A DNA stretch of 64,000 bases from Panopea generosa (GCA_029582155.1 CM055894.1:34392632-34456631); one strand, 5' to 3'. Shown: positions 12,704 through 26,144, numbered from the stretch's first letter. Notes: generated by a model from the sequence alone, not told the origin. Translations and numbers: made by a program.

Positions 12704-13065
12704 TGACAGTGCAGATAGTGGATATCTTTGCGTTCTCGAGTTAACTTACCCAATTATACTCGTGTTAAACATTTTATAAAGACCTATACAAATGAAAATA
12801 TATTAGTGCATGTGTTACCAAACGTGCCAAAAGCTTAATGATACGGTGCGTTCAAGCAGCATTAATAAACGGCTCTAGATATTCGATCACGCCGGGTTAT
12901 TAACTTCTTATGTGAAATGTATGTAAAAGGTATAACATTTTAGATAAATACACTATAAATGTTCTCAGAAGTGTGATATATCAACCTCTAACTATTTTAA
13001 ATGAGATGTATTGGACTGTTTTATGCTGTATGTTCAGTTTAAATTACTGTGTTTAAAGAGTCCTT
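12704..13065. other. AT-rich spacer
   Basis: Nothing supportable was seen in this stretch. Confidence 0.4.
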
Positions 13066-13345
13066 CAGTTGTAAACTGATCGGTCGGTATATATATTGAT
13101 CTTAAGTCGTAGTATAATGCTAGGTATTAGTTGTATACTGATCCGTTAGGTATATGTATTGGTCGTAATATGTAAATTGGCCGTTAGGTATATACATTGA
13201 TATTTAGTTGTAGATTGATCTGTTAGGTATATGCATTTGTCTTAAGGTGTAGACAGATCCATTAAGTATATGCATTTGTCTTAGGTTGTATACTGATCTG
13301 TTAGGTATATGCATTGATCTTAAATTGTAGAATAATGTTAGGTAT
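13066..13345. repeat. about 40-bp tandem repeat, ~7 diverged copies
   Basis: Repeated 'ctgttaggtatatgcatt' and 'gtcttaaggtgtaga' motifs recur about every 38-40 bases. The unit is different from the neighbouring 26-bp array. Confidence 0.75.
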
Positions 13346-13559
13346 GCTTGTTATCATTAAATGATAAAAGAATGTTAAATCTATCCAATCAGAATAGCTG
13401 AGATTACTGAGGGTCAGATAAACGCGTTATATTTAAATAACGGGTGCTTATACATAAGGCAATTATAGTCAATACTGGATTGCACAAAGTCACTTTATGT
13501 TACATTAATTTGACAAAATAAATAGTAGAGCATTTAACTGATGCAAACAAGGTATGAAT

Positions 13560-14830
13560 AAATAGTACAACACGGATATATGATATAATAGTACAACACA
13601 AATATATGATATGATAGTACAACACTCATATATGATAAAATAGTACAACACGTGTATATGATATAATAGTACAACACGGATATTTGGTATAATAGTACAA
13701 CACTCATATATGATAAAATAGTACAACACGTGTATATGATATAATAGTACAACACGGATATATGGTATAATAGTACAACACATATATATGATGGAATAGT
13801 ACAACACGGATATATGGTATAATAGTACAACACGAATATATGGTATAATAGTACAACACGAATATATGATATAATGGTACAACAAGAATATATGGTATAA
13901 TAGTACAACACGGATATATGGTATAATAGTACAACACAAATATATGATATAATAGTACAACACGGATATATGGTATAATAGTACAACACAAATATATGAT
14001 AAAATAGTACAACACGGATATATGGTATAATAGTATAACACGGATATATGATATAACAGTACAACACAAAAATATGATATGATAGTACAACACGGATATA
14101 TGTTATATAGTACAACACTGGTTTCTGATAAAAAAAGTACAACACGTGTATATGATAGAATAGTACAACACAAATATATGATAAAATAGTACAACAAGGA
14201 TATATGGTATAATAGTACAACACGAATATAAGATATAATAGTACAACAGGGATCTATGGTATGATAGTACAACACAAATATATGATAAAATAGTACAACA
14301 CGGATATATGGTATAATAGTACAGCACGGATATATGATATAATAGTAAAACACAAATATATGAAATTATAGTACAACACGAATATATGGTATAATAGTAC
14401 AAAACTGGTATATAATAAAAAAGTACAACACGAGTATATGATATAATAGTACAACACGGATATATGGTATAATAGTACAACACATATATATGATATAATA
14501 GTACAACACGAATATATGATATAATAGTACAACACGGATATATGATAGAATAGTACAACACGAATATATGATATAATGGTACAACACGAATATATGATAG
14601 AATAGTACAACACGAATATATGATAGAATAGTACAACACAAATATATGATAAAATAGTACAGCAGTGTTATATCATATAATAGTACTACACGGTTATATG
14701 ATATAATAGTACAAAACGGATATATGATATAATAGTACAACACGAACATATGGTATTACAGAACAACACGGGTATATCATATAATAGTACTACAGGGTTA
14801 TATGATATAATAGTACAACTCTGGGATATG
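13560..14830. repeat. 26-bp minisatellite, about 48 copies
   Basis: The unit is close to 'tagtacaacacggatata' plus 'tgatataa', 26 bases. Since 26 is not a multiple of three, consecutive units are read in different frames, and three units (78 bp) spell a 26-residue cycle. On the minus strand no frame of the unit contains a stop, so several overlapping open frames of 119-282 codons appear (for example 13505-14353 and 14103-14639). They read as Tyr/Ile/Cys-rich repeats such as VVLLYHISVLYYY and are repeat shadows, not genes. Confidence 0.95.
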
Positions 14831-16255
14831 ATATAATAGTACGACACGGATATATGGTATACTAGTACAAAACGGGTATATAGTGCAGCACGGGTATATA
14901 ATATAATATAATAGTTGCGAACGGGTTTAAGTTATACTAGTTGAGCACGAGTTTATGATATAATAGTACGACACGGATATATGGTATACTAGTACAAAAC
15001 GGGTATATAGTGCAGCACGGGTATATAATATAATATAATAGTTGCGCACGGGTTTAAGTTATACTAGTTGAGCACGAGTTTATGATATAATAGTACAACA
15101 CGGGTATAAAGTGCAGCACTGGTATATAATGTATTAGTTGAGCACGGGTTTAAGTTATACTAGTTGAGCACGAGTTTATGATATAATAGTACAAAACGGG
15201 TATATAGTGCAGCACGGGTATATAATATTATAGTTGAGCGCGGGTTTAAGTTATACTAGTTGAGCACGAGTTTATTATAAAATAGTACAACACGGGTATA
15301 TAGTGCAGCACGGGTATATACTATTATAATTGAGCACGGGTTTAAGTTATACTAGTTGAGCACGAGTTTATTATAAAATAGTACAACACGGGTATATAGT
15401 GCAGCACGGGTATATAGTATGATAGTTGAGGAAGGGTTTAAGTTATACTAGTGAAGCACGTAGTTATGATATAATAGTACAAAACGGGTATATAGTGCAG
15501 AACGGGTATATAATATAATAGTTGAGCAAGGGTTTAAGTTATACTAGCTGGGCAGATGTTTATGATATAATTGTACAACAAGGGTATATAGTGCAGCACG
15601 GTATATAATTTAAAAGTTGAGCACGGGTTTAATTTATACTAGCTGAGCACGAGTTTATGATAAAATAGTACAACACGGGTATATAGTCCAGTACGGGTTA
15701 TAGTATAATAGTTGAGCACGGGTTTAAGTTATACTAGTTGAGCACGAGTTTATGATATAATAGTACAAAACTGGTATTTAGTGCAGCACGGGTATATAAT
15801 ATAATAGTTGTTTACGGGTTTAAGTTATACTAGCTGAGCTCGTGTTTATGATATAATAGTACAAAACGGGTATATAGTGCAGCACGGGTATATAATATAA
15901 TAGTTGAGTACGGGTTTAAGTTATACTAGCTGAGCACGAGTTTTGATATAATAGTACAACACTGGTATAAAGTGCAGAACGGGTATATAATATAATAGTT
16001 GAGCACAGTTTCAAGTTATACCAGTTGAGCACGAATTTTGATATAATAGTACAAAACGGGTATATAGTGCAGCACAGGTATATAGTATAATAGTTGAGCA
16101 CGGAGTTAAGTTTGACTAGTTGAGCAAGAGTTTTGATATAATAGTACAAAACGGGTATATAGTGCTGCACTGGTATATAATACAATAGTTTAGCACGGGT
16201 TTAAGTTATACTAGCTGAGCACTTGTTTATGATATAATAGTACAACACGGGTATA
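14831..16255. repeat. about 96-bp tandem array, ~14 copies
   Basis: 'gtgcagcacgg' recurs near 15010, 15111, 15207, 15303, 15399, 15494 and 15591 and on to about 16160, a period of 95-97 bases. Each unit contains 'gtacaaaacgggtatata', 'ttgagcacgggtttaag' and 'ttgagcacgagttta'. The 'atagtacaacacgg' stretch is shared with the adjoining 26-bp array, suggesting one array grew out of the other. The frame at 15916-16185 is a repeat shadow. Confidence 0.92.
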
Positions 16256-17085
16256 CGGATAAATCATATATGGCATTCATGATAGTGTCACCACAAAATC
16301 AGCGGAAAACTAATGGAGCGTGGCAATGAAAACTTAACCATTGGGGCTATTAAGTGTTATTTATTTTTATTGATTATGAAATCAACTTCAAGATACAATT
16401 TGCAAATTCAATTCACTACATACAGCACATACATTCATTTAATAAATTATTTTAATTATAAATAATCACAGATTTACAAAACTATACGCATAACGTATCG
16501 TCATGGTTGAATGTTAATAAAGCGTTAACATAAATATAATATTCCATGTTTGGAGATTATACAAATATCAGATATATCTGTTTACACACATAAAAATTAT
16601 ACCTTAAATACAATCATAGTATTGCGTCGGTGGATGAAATAACACAAAGAATAAGACAAAGCGGTGTTACTCTTCAGAAATGTAAACCACAGCAGTGAAA
16701 TCTTACAATTATAGCACACGTGCCTTGCAATTACCAAATCAATGATATACATTTTCGTTTGATAAATAATTGCTTGAATGGGGTTGTAGAATTTGTCGTT
16801 TGGCATATATTTGATTAATATCAAGTATCTATTTCTGACTTATTTACATTTCTAAAATAAAATTAAAACCGCTAGTCAATATGACTAGGTTTGAAACTTA
16901 TTTGGTTAAAAAGTATGAAAATAGTTCGGAATAGTTAATAAGTATAAATTTTTCAATTTATTTATACATTTATAAAAACATGAATAAATTCAGGAAACAT
17001 GTAATATTTAAATATGTGCGGACCTGAGTGCATAGAAAAAGTAAATCCTACAACAATTAACATAATTCCCCTAAACTACATGTAG
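16256..17085. other. AT-rich non-coding stretch
   Basis: No recognised feature was found. The 75-codon minus frame at 16597-16824 has no domain or splice support. Confidence 0.4.
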
Positions 17086-17087
17086 CA

Positions 17088-17215
17088 GCAAAGTGCGTGA
17101 TCATGTGATAGAGCATCGGACCCAGGAATGGACGGTCGTGGGTTCGATTCTCCGCTGAAATTATGCGTAGTGTCCTTGAGCAAGACACTTTATTCGCCTA
17201 TGATTAACAACAGTA
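17088..17215 (+). mobile_element. tRNA-headed SINE, family B
   Basis: A tRNA-like head ('gatagagcatcggaccc', then B-box 'gtgggttcgattctc') is followed by the block 'tgtccttgagcaagacac'. The same head and block order occurs at 32.9 kb. The block resembles a conserved central domain found in several animal SINE families, an inference from memory. Confidence 0.7.
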
Positions 17216-19920
17216 TGCATAAACAATTCACTTACTGTTTATATTTTTTTTTCATTTTGATACTTAAAATGTGCTGATCTGAAAATGAAACATGATTTAT
17301 GTTATATTTTTACACCCAGGTTTACAAGGAGCTCTTGTTTAATTACTGTTTCGGTTAATAAATAACCATGGACTTTTAATATCTTAAAACATGGATTAAA
17401 ATGAAAAACTGGATAAAAAAATTTCTAATATAAAGTCACATGATATGAACTACCATACAGGTAAACATAAATATTACATTAGCTATAAATAGATATTGAC
17501 CGACATTAAGTAGCACATCTGCACAATATTCGTAACATACACTGAAGAGCTAAACGTTGATGCGTAAAATATAGCATGCGCTATTATATTGTGGAGTTGT
17601 GGTAACAGATAGTCTCGTTGTGCTGTACAATCAGATCGATAACCATACAGATGTATTAAAACACACACACACATACACACTACAAAACAAAATCATTGCC
17701 TTGATTTGTTCTTTAAAGAAGATCTGTTCAGTAAAAGTTTAGGTAATAAATGTCTGTTGTGCTTTAAAATACTATCTACCGTTAAACTTATCGTTAATAT
17801 TGTGTTTAACACAATACATGGGCAACTGTTACACATGACAATGAAGGAGTAGCAAACTTGAGTTGATATCAGCATTTAATTAAGTTTTCGCAACTTAATA
17901 TTCAACTGGAACAGTAGTTCATATTTCAAACAACAAAAGCCATATGCATTTACTTCTCCATTCTTCTACTTTCTTCCTTGAGCTATAATTATATGCCAAA
18001 ACGTATGGTCTTCGTTTGGTACCCCATGCTTCTTTTGCACCCGTCGGACTAGTGCTGAATATTATCAATAAAAAACAAAATGAGAACTGTCTGGAGACTC
18101 TGCATGTATCTATATCATGTAAAAAACGTTTAAAACCAGTCTAACGCTTACATGTCTTATATTGATAAAACATAAATTTGGTTTCAATTCAACCATGTCA
18201 ACAAAAAAACAGTATCATTTGCTTTATTAACATCACAACTAAAGAGTACCAAATAGTATTTCAGAACATGGAAACATTGACACTAATCAACATCCGTACT
18301 GTTTTAATCGATCTAGAATTTGTCTATATTTTATATACAAATCATATCATTAAGATAAATTACAGTACCACATTATAAAACCACAACAAAAAAAAATATT
18401 TTAAAACGTATACTCCATTATATGAAGATGCTGTAGATATTGATAAAGAAATGTCATACTGTAAATGCCATAACGTATAGCTATTTATATAACATGTGAT
18501 TAAAACAGTCACATACGTATGTTTGTCAAATGCATTAACGTATACCGCAGGCAAATACTGTGATAGCCAATGTATTAATATACTTAATATAACGATTCAG
18601 CAAGCATAGACACGTAATATTAAGTAATATCAAACAAACAAAATGCGCCATGGTTATAAGTGTTGACTGAAAAGTATTACTACTTATTTTACATAATATT
18701 GTCCTTTATTGTGTGTGCACTACAACAGTTTTCTCACCATTACTGGATAAACGTTATAGTAAAACACAACAACACCAAAAAGCAAGGATTGAAAAGAAAA
18801 CATAAACTCAGTGGCATTTAAGAAGTATGCCTTCGAGAAATTTGATCAATATTGATCTCATTGCGTGAGCTTATAAAACAAAATTGTTTAATTTGTCATG
18901 TTTTATGTATTGAGATAACAGCATCAAAACACTGTCCAAGCTATGTCAAAGCCAAAAAAATGTCATCCGCCACATTCTATAAAACAAAAAGAAAAGACGT
19001 TAATGCGTTTGACAAACACACGTTTGCTGGTCTTATATAATCACATGGATGTTACAAATCTATAGCGTATGTTGAAAGAAAGCATGGGCAAATGATGATC
19101 TGTTCATTTTAAGTGAAATCATTAAGTTTAATCACCTTTATACGACGTGAATTGAATTGTCGAGTGTTTGAAGTACATATTAGATAAACATAGACGTACA
19201 CAAGTGAAAGGTATGTCTGTCAAATATCACGTAGTATGAATGAGAATGAATAGATATCTTAATAAAGTTCGAAGTTTTGGCAGGTATTCACCCTTCATAA
19301 AAATCAGGTGTGTTGTATTTTTTATAATATACAAAAATAAAGTCGTACAAAATAATTATCCGAGCACATTCAATTACTATTTGGTTTTCATCAATAAATA
19401 GGAAATAAAAGACACGTTTAAACAATCGAAATACACAGCGCGGAGACCTATGTGTAATATTACTTATTTTCGCCAAGTCATTTTTAGTTTTTCAGACAGT
19501 ACTTAATAGCGGCAAATAGTACCGTGTATAATAATTTAACTATTACACACACAAATTAAAAAGATTAACCTAAATTCGTCCGTTACAGCGAATGTATAAT
19601 TTCCGTCGAAACCTGTAAGAAACGTGTTACTTCGAAGAAACGTTTTTGGCGACGTTTGACAATGGTAATTTTAACATATTACAATTTAAACACCATTTAG
19701 ATTTGGCTTCGTCTTATATTCATTGTAGAAAAATATATTTAAACAATTTGACAATTTAACCTTCTTTGACATCGAGACAAAATCCAACGTTATTAAGGAT
19801 ATAAACGATATAAATGACGCAGATAATTACATTATGGGATTTCTAACCGACTGCTTCAGGGACGTGGCTGTTATTTATCCGTCTGTTTTTAAAGCAGCTT
19901 GTCTCCAAATGAAATTGTAT
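17216..19920. other. AT-rich non-coding stretch
   Basis: Short frames (17483-17680, 17693-17875, 18178-18378, 18360-18554, 18852-19040, 19288-19476) lack domains and splice context. The only repeat seen is a short CA run near 17661-17675. Confidence 0.45.
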
Positions 19921-19924
19921 TAAG

Positions 19925-20025
19925 TCGAGAAAAATATGCAGCCAATCGGGGACTCGAATACGTGACTTTTCACTTACAGAGCGAATGCTCTATTGACTGA
20001 GCTAAACGGACCGCTATAGGATAGT
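19925..20025 (-). mobile_element. tRNA-derived SINE head (minus strand)
   Basis: Minus strand reads 'gtttagctcagtcaatagag' (good A-box) and 'cacgtattcgagtcccc' (B-box) at tRNA spacing. The plus strand shows it as 'gggactcgaatacgtgac'. The acceptor stem does not close well, so SINE or pseudo-tRNA is preferred over a tRNA gene. Confidence 0.5.
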
Positions 20026-20805
20026 TTGTTGTCACCCACGTGCCTACAGTCGTGCCTTCACCGCGTATTAGGAAAGAGTTTCAAATGTGCTACACCTTGG
20101 TATGCGAATGTTCATGGTGTTACTAAAACAGTCGATATCAAAGAAAACAATAAGGCTCTCACAGTCTTGACCACTTTGTTTTGAAGGTTTTTATGCCACA
20201 AGGCATCGCCGGACAATATGCTGGTAAATTTAAGCCAGAGAAGACTACAATAATATCACATATGCTACTGATAGTTTAATATTCCACCTGTGTATACATT
20301 AACAAGATTGAAAAACCGGTGTTTAATATTAACTTCAATGTGTTAATGATACTAAAGTATATTTGCCCTTGTCAGCATTTTCGTGCCAAATAGTAGTACA
20401 AGTCTCAGGTAAAATGGTTAAGTACTACAATAATTGTATTTCCGTCCTGCTTATAGTTTGTAGGTTAACAATACTATAATAACACATATAACATATATGC
20501 TATATAATGATTATTCAGTACAGCATACCAGGTGAATTAAGATATTGGTTTAGCATTTTCTACTTTCCAGTAATATGCCGGAATAAACATTATCTACCAG
20601 GAACGTATGGATCAAACATACAATAGTAAGAGCCCATTCAACACATAATAACAAAACAATAAAAGTAGATAAACTACGTTTACCTTGTAAATAAAAGTGT
20701 GAAACTATCACTACCTGTTGTGGTCTGAATATTGTTGATCATCGGCTGTTTCCCTATGTTTTCTGAAAGAACAAAACCAGCAAACATGTGAAGACATTTA
20801 TGTAG
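20026..20805. other. AT-rich non-coding stretch
   Basis: Nothing supportable was seen in this stretch. Confidence 0.4.
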
Positions 20806-20809
20806 GGAT

Positions 20810-21020
20810 CTCAGTAGACGAATTGTCTCGGGTACCGTCCCAATATCTATTATTGCTCACCGCGAATGTCACAGGTTCGAGTCCCGCCCGCTCCAAACAC
20901 TGTTTGTGAGAACGTTTCTAGTTACTTGCTGAAGAATGGTGGTTCTACCCAGATTCATGTTGAGGTCTTTCTCCACCTATAAAACTGGATATGCCATATA
21001 TAACCTGAAACGTGTTGAAA
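20810..21020 (+). mobile_element. tRNA-headed SINE, family A (plus strand)
   Basis: B-box 'cacaggttcgagtcccg' is followed by a body with 'tagttacttgctgaagaatg' and 'ttctccacctataaaactgg'. The 'agttacttgctga' motif is the reverse complement of 'tcagcaagtaact', seen in the family A copy at 21.5 kb. Confidence 0.6.
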
Positions 21021-21131
21021 AGGGATTTAAACCCCAATAAAGAAATTAAATTTATTTGTGACATGCATCAGTGCATCGACTGCTACGGAGTTCAGTTAAA
21101 GGAAATCAACTTGAGCAGGAAAATACTATTG

Positions 21132-21175
<44 letters not shown>
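21132..21175. repeat. (TA)n microsatellite
   Basis: About 22 uninterrupted TA dinucleotides. The open frame across it (21012-21236) is an artefact. Confidence 0.97.
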
Positions 21176-21180
<5 letters not shown>

Positions 21181-21419
21181 CATGTACACACGTTTTATGT
21201 TACCAAGAAGAAGAAAACCGAACCGTGTATAATTAGTTGATAATCACTGCTGTTTTATTTTTTGTATACACATATATTTATAGCATTTCCTTAGAAATAT
21301 CGGACTCGAAAAAGTCGAGCAATTCCCGACTCTAATACGTCGGCTTTCATACTTACCGTCTCCAGTTGCCTTATAATATATATTAATTGATTGACTATTT
21401 AGCGTCCTTTTCATGCCAT

Positions 21420-21665
21420 CGAGGGCTAACAGACGATCAGTTAACCACTGTTTCCTGGGATCCTGAAAGGTTAACCAGCACTGGAGCACACCCCATCTCA
21501 GCAAGTAACTGATAACTTTTCCACTTGATTCAGCGGTGACAGACGAATGCTAATGAGACACATTGTCGTAAATCAATTATCACGGAGACTGTTGCCGGGC
21601 GGGGATTCAAACTCACGACCCATGTATTGAAAGTCAGACGCTTAACCGATTGAGCTAATTGGGCT
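21420..21665 (-). mobile_element. tRNA-headed SINE, family A (minus strand)
   Basis: The best-preserved copy in the window. On the plus strand it reads 'tcagcaagtaactgataac', then 'gattcagcggtgacagacga', then 'attcaaactcacgaccc' (B-box complement) and 'ttaaccgattgagcta' (A-box complement). The 86-codon minus frame 21244-21504 is SINE sequence, not a gene. Confidence 0.75.
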
Positions 21666-22700
21666 TGGCGCACATTTTATGGGCTAAGGATATGAATGAT
21701 TTGAATGAATATAATGACTTTGTGTCAACCAGTCAAAGCAATAACTACTTTTGCTAACACTATACTAAAGCTCAATTCTTAATATTAACTCTATTAAATC
21801 AGTGCAACTGATTGATATTTACAGTCATGAGTGGTTGATATAAGCGATTAACACATATCTTATTCCAGAAAGCCACATATTGTATAAAAAAAACATAATT
21901 GTAACTGGTTGGTGATTTGGATATCAATATGTATGTATTTTAATATATAACATTTGAGACCTATGTAAACGTAACGCTATTCCTTTATTATCACGTGCTC
22001 GATTTGCGATCTCATATCTTATTCTTCATGTATGAGTGCGCGTAAATGGCTACATATCATCGCGTCATTTAAATGATAATAAAGATTATGTAAGGTATGT
22101 CATGAAGTCTGACCAAGTTCAACAAGTAGCGTGTTTAATCGATATGTTAATGTCTACAATTACAGTATTATATTATCTTATTAGTTATAACTATAAGTCC
22201 GTAAATAACATATTGTATTTGGCATTAGTGTAAATAAATGATGATAACCTGTTTTGTTAATAAAAAATAAACAATACTAGCATCTTGTTAATTATAATAT
22301 AGTTAACATACGTTTTTTAAATATATTAGAATGATAAGATGATGTTTTATTGTATAGCTTAATGTGTGATTTGAACGTTATGTTAATGATTATCGTTGCA
22401 TGTACTCTCGTACCCAATATGAGCACTTGTTAAACCGGCAAAATAAAGCTACTTCACTCGGCTTGATAACAGTTGTTATGTTAACAGTACAAAAAAAACA
22501 AACAACAATACATTAAATATACATACTGGACAAAATATCTAACCGGCCATTGCTATGTTGTACAATAGAAAGAAAACAAACCAATACACGCAACACAGTT
22601 TAAAATCATGTTTTAATACAGCCACTATGTCAATGTTCTCAGAAAGTTACATAGAAAAAAAAATGAACGTGTTATAAGATTATAACAACTGATTAATTAT
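21666..22700. other. AT-rich non-coding stretch
   Basis: Nothing supportable was seen. The frame at 22036-22233 is AT-driven. Confidence 0.4.
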
Positions 22701-22708
22701 TGCCACCC

Positions 22709-22920
22709 TCATAACAATGTACACGCCAGTAGCACCTCGTATGGAGCCATCCTGTGGTAACAGCCCTTGTCTGAGTCGTTGATCAGCATTCTGTTGTTGG
22801 GGTAGCTGTTTTTGCTGTTTGGATTGACCATACAGGGATTGCAATAGATGCTGTCACTGATGTTGTGACTCTTTGTTATGAGGGTGACATTGATAACCAT
22901 GACTATATCGTACATCAGAC
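22709..22920 (-). CDS. possible terminal coding exon, unrecognised
   Basis: This block is less AT-rich than its surroundings and encodes a balanced peptide, starting MYDIVMVINVTLITKSHN and containing IYCNPCMVNPNSKNSYPNN, ending in ACTLL and a stop. On the minus strand an acceptor-like 'tatcatgcttgag' sits just before the frame, so it may be the last exon of a minus-strand gene whose other exons lie upstream (above 22.9 kb). Two Asn-X-Ser/Thr sites and the paired cysteines would fit an extracellular region. No family is recognised and no upstream exon was found. Confidence 0.3.
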
Positions 22921-24175
22921 CTCAAGCATGATACAAGTATGTTTAGCATTTTCAACATGCTTATGCCAGAACGGATGAAATATAGAATGTGTGAGAGTCT
23001 ATACAAAACAAAAGTAAGGAATCAAAAAAGCACAGTCGTGTGAATATAATTGTAGAAATAGCATTACCTACTGTAGCCTAAACTAGTTATTCTATCTTGA
23101 TTTCTATCCGTCTTTTTTCTTAAAGAATAATAAACCAAACATACATGTATTTAGAAATTATATTTTACCATGCATAAGTTCGTAAGCTGCTAAGTAGCGT
23201 TTCAATAGGTATTTTAATATTTTTGTAACATAACATTATAATATCTACTGAGTTACCAGTATATGTATTCGATTTACAAGTAACATATTATATTTGACAA
23301 TACGGCATATACGGTATATACTTGAAATATAAAGATTTTACTTTCAACGTAGCCTAAAACTAGCTTTGTGTAGAAAGACAATACAATAATTTTCATTGAA
23401 AATGAAAGGGATTCTCATAACTGTGTGTATCATACAAGAATGATATCATATGAGTATCATAGCAAACTACACACACACACACATATCGTATGGCAATCAG
23501 ATTTAAATTCTGTGTGTCCATGTAAGCTGCAATGTAGCAAAAACTTGACTTATACATGTAATGTAAAACAGTATTATATATTGCTTTATATGATATATTA
23601 TCGTATCAATGGTATTTGCTATAAGTTTATAACACAGAAAGATTACCAAAAGTATTTTTTGTTTACAATTGTCTTACCTGGATGTTTTATTAGATTTCTT
23701 TTTGCTATCTCCGTTCTGTTCTTTATCAGATCTGAAAGCAAATGTATAACAAATCATAAAACATACTTTTTGAACATTATATAAAGTTTCAGCTTTAATG
23801 ATATGTCTTCAATTTTATTTGAAGTTGCTACATTGTGTATTATTTGTTACTACTCTCAGCAATTTGTTAAATTCTCATTGATGTGTATAACAGACTACCT
23901 TTGTAAACACAATTATTATACTAGATATAAGTATATTGTTCCGTTTTAATATTTTAAGTGGTGTTGCGATCTGAAAATTATGTTGATGGTTTGAAATTCA
24001 ATTCGCAAATTGCATCACAAAAAAATTCCTTTTAATATAATTTATGTAAAAGACAATGATTGAAACTAGAATGGATTGTTACCTTTGGTTGATTGATTTT
24101 TCATCTTGGCCCATTGAATTTAGTGGAATCCGTAGATGTAGTTTAAGTAGTTGAAAAATGTAATATATTTAAACC
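22921..24175. other. AT-rich non-coding stretch
   Basis: The 119-codon plus frame at 23425-23784 reads like translated AT-rich DNA with a (CA)n run, and no domain or splice site supports it. Nothing else was found. Confidence 0.4.
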
Positions 24176-24269
24176 GTGTTATCAGTTACCAAGTATCAAT
24201 ACGCTCATTTGGTACGTTTCGTTACATGTACAATTAGCAACGCACAGTTGTAAGTTACATTTAAACCAT

Positions 24270-24810
24270 GCAAAACGTACACACCTCTTATATTGTTCTA
24301 CATGTAAAGGATAACGTTCACATCCAATAACATACACACCTAATAAAGTGTTCTTCAGGTAAGGGATAACGTACATATCTAATATTGTGTTCTACCTGTA
24401 AAGGATAACGTGCACACCTAATATAGTGTTCTACAGGTAATTATAACATACACACCTCATATAGGGTTGTACATGTAAAGGATAACTTACACACTTAATA
24501 TAGTGCTCTACCTGTAAATGAAAAAAAATACACACCTAATATAGTGTTCTACAGGTAAAAGATAACGTACACACCTAATTTAGAGTTCTTCAGGTAAAGG
24601 ATAACGTACAACCTAATATAGTGTTCTACATGTAAAGGATAACGTGCACACCTACTATAGTGTTCTACAGGTAACGATAATGTACACACCTAACATAGGG
24701 TGCTACATGTAAAGGATAAAGTGCACACCTAACTTAGTGTTCTAAATATTAAGGATAACTTACACACTTAATACAGTGTTGTACCTGTTAAGGAAAACGT
24801 ACATACCTAA
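24270..24810. repeat. 39-bp tandem repeat, about 13 copies
   Basis: Units contain 'gtgttctacaggtaaag', 'gataacgtacacacc' and 'taatata', recurring every ~39 bases with diverged copies. The minus frame 24182-24376 is a shadow of it. Confidence 0.88.
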
Positions 24811-25295
24811 TAGTGCATAAAACAATTTTTAAAGGCTTGTAAAAACATGTGTTGAGAATAAATGATACCCGCACACGCATACACAAGATTAATATATTGA
24901 GGGCTCTATCTAATTCAAACAAACAGCACATTACTTCAAAAATCATGTACGCAGCATATTGAAAAGTAAACAGTATACATTAACTTCCGGTATTACAAAC
25001 TCTGCTTATTACATACAGTATACACATAAGTTCTGTCAGTTACACTATACTAATTAAGTTTAGCTCGATTCGAAGAAAGCTCACAGGTTATACCTGTATG
25101 AATCGCTCTCTGGGTTAAACCAGTACAACAAGTTCTAATCAAATTAACCCTTTTCTGAAAAGGTCAAAACTATTGATATTTGTAATTGTTGTGGTCGCGA
25201 TGTTTATTGAGTATCATTTAAATGATCGGCATGGTCGTTTTATATTAATACAATAAGAAGTTCAAGCTAGCATGCCAATTTGTAGTTTATATATG
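24811..25295. other. AT-rich spacer
   Basis: No feature was recognised in this stretch. Confidence 0.4.
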
Positions 25296-25299
25296 CTTT

Positions 25300-25705
25300 C
25301 AATCTGGCTGAATTCAGTCATTTACATTACATGTGGTTATAGGTTTCACTTAATATTTTGCTGGATAATTAATTGAACTTGTATCATTTAAAAGTGAAAT
25401 GGGCATTATCAAATAAAAGTTAATACTGATGAAGTGATTGAATGAATTCAGTCAAACTTTAGTTTACTCAACACGAATTACAAATGCTGCATGTAAAATC
25501 GATAATTGCCATTCCAGCTCTTCACTGGCTGAATTCAACCAAACTTTATATTTATAATTCAGTTTGCAAATTCTGCTTTTGAAGGAAACGATTTTGCTTG
25601 CTGGCTGAATTCAGTCAGTATTGGGCATCTCACAATACAACATGAAAACAACGGAATGTTAATCGTTCTTCTGTAAAATATACTTGGCTGAATTCGGTCA
25701 ATAGG
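25300..25705. repeat. spaced 'ggctgaattcagtca' motif, about five copies
   Basis: 'tggctgaattcagtca' and close variants occur near 25305, 25442, 25530, 25603 and 25685. Spacing is irregular (roughly 75-135 bases) and the intervening sequence is not obviously repeated. It could be a decayed tandem array or clustered protein-binding motifs. Confidence 0.6.
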
Positions 25706-26140
25706 ATCAAATTTGGTTATCAGACCATTTTGTTAGCGCTTTTTATGTTTGATTTTTTTCTCAAGCGTTTACGGTTGGTGAACAACTGACGGAATGAACG
25801 TTTAATATATAAAATGAAATATGAACAAATGAACAAAGTTTTATAATCCATCTTTTTATTATTTGATAATGTATGCTGCCAGTTTAAATAAAATCCTTAG
25901 CTTGTAATATAATAATATGCATTATACAAAAATTCAATGTCACCAAATTTGGCTCTAATGAAATATAGCTGTTTGATTTAAATGAAGGTAAAATAGTACC
26001 TAGTAAATATAATCTGTACTAATGGAAAGTGATCATTTAATCAAAATATGAAGAAAGAATATGAAATCTATAAAAACAAATATCAGAATAGAAGAGGATT
26101 TTATGGTTTAATCTCTGTAGGCATATGATACTGACTTTGT
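25706..26140. other. AT-rich spacer
   Basis: Nothing supportable was seen in this stretch. Confidence 0.4.
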
Positions 26141-26144
26141 TTTC

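Noticed and set aside
13505..14749. Overlapping minus-strand open frames of 119-282 codons rich in Tyr, Ile and Cys
   Set aside because: They are readings of the 26-bp array in all three frames. The unit has no stop on that strand, so length is no evidence of coding.
19925..20025. A tRNA gene on the minus strand
   Set aside because: A- and B-boxes are good but the stems are imperfect and similar heads recur; treated as a SINE head.
23425..23784. 119-codon plus-strand frame as a gene
   Set aside because: AT-rich, includes a (CA)n run, no domain and no splice support.
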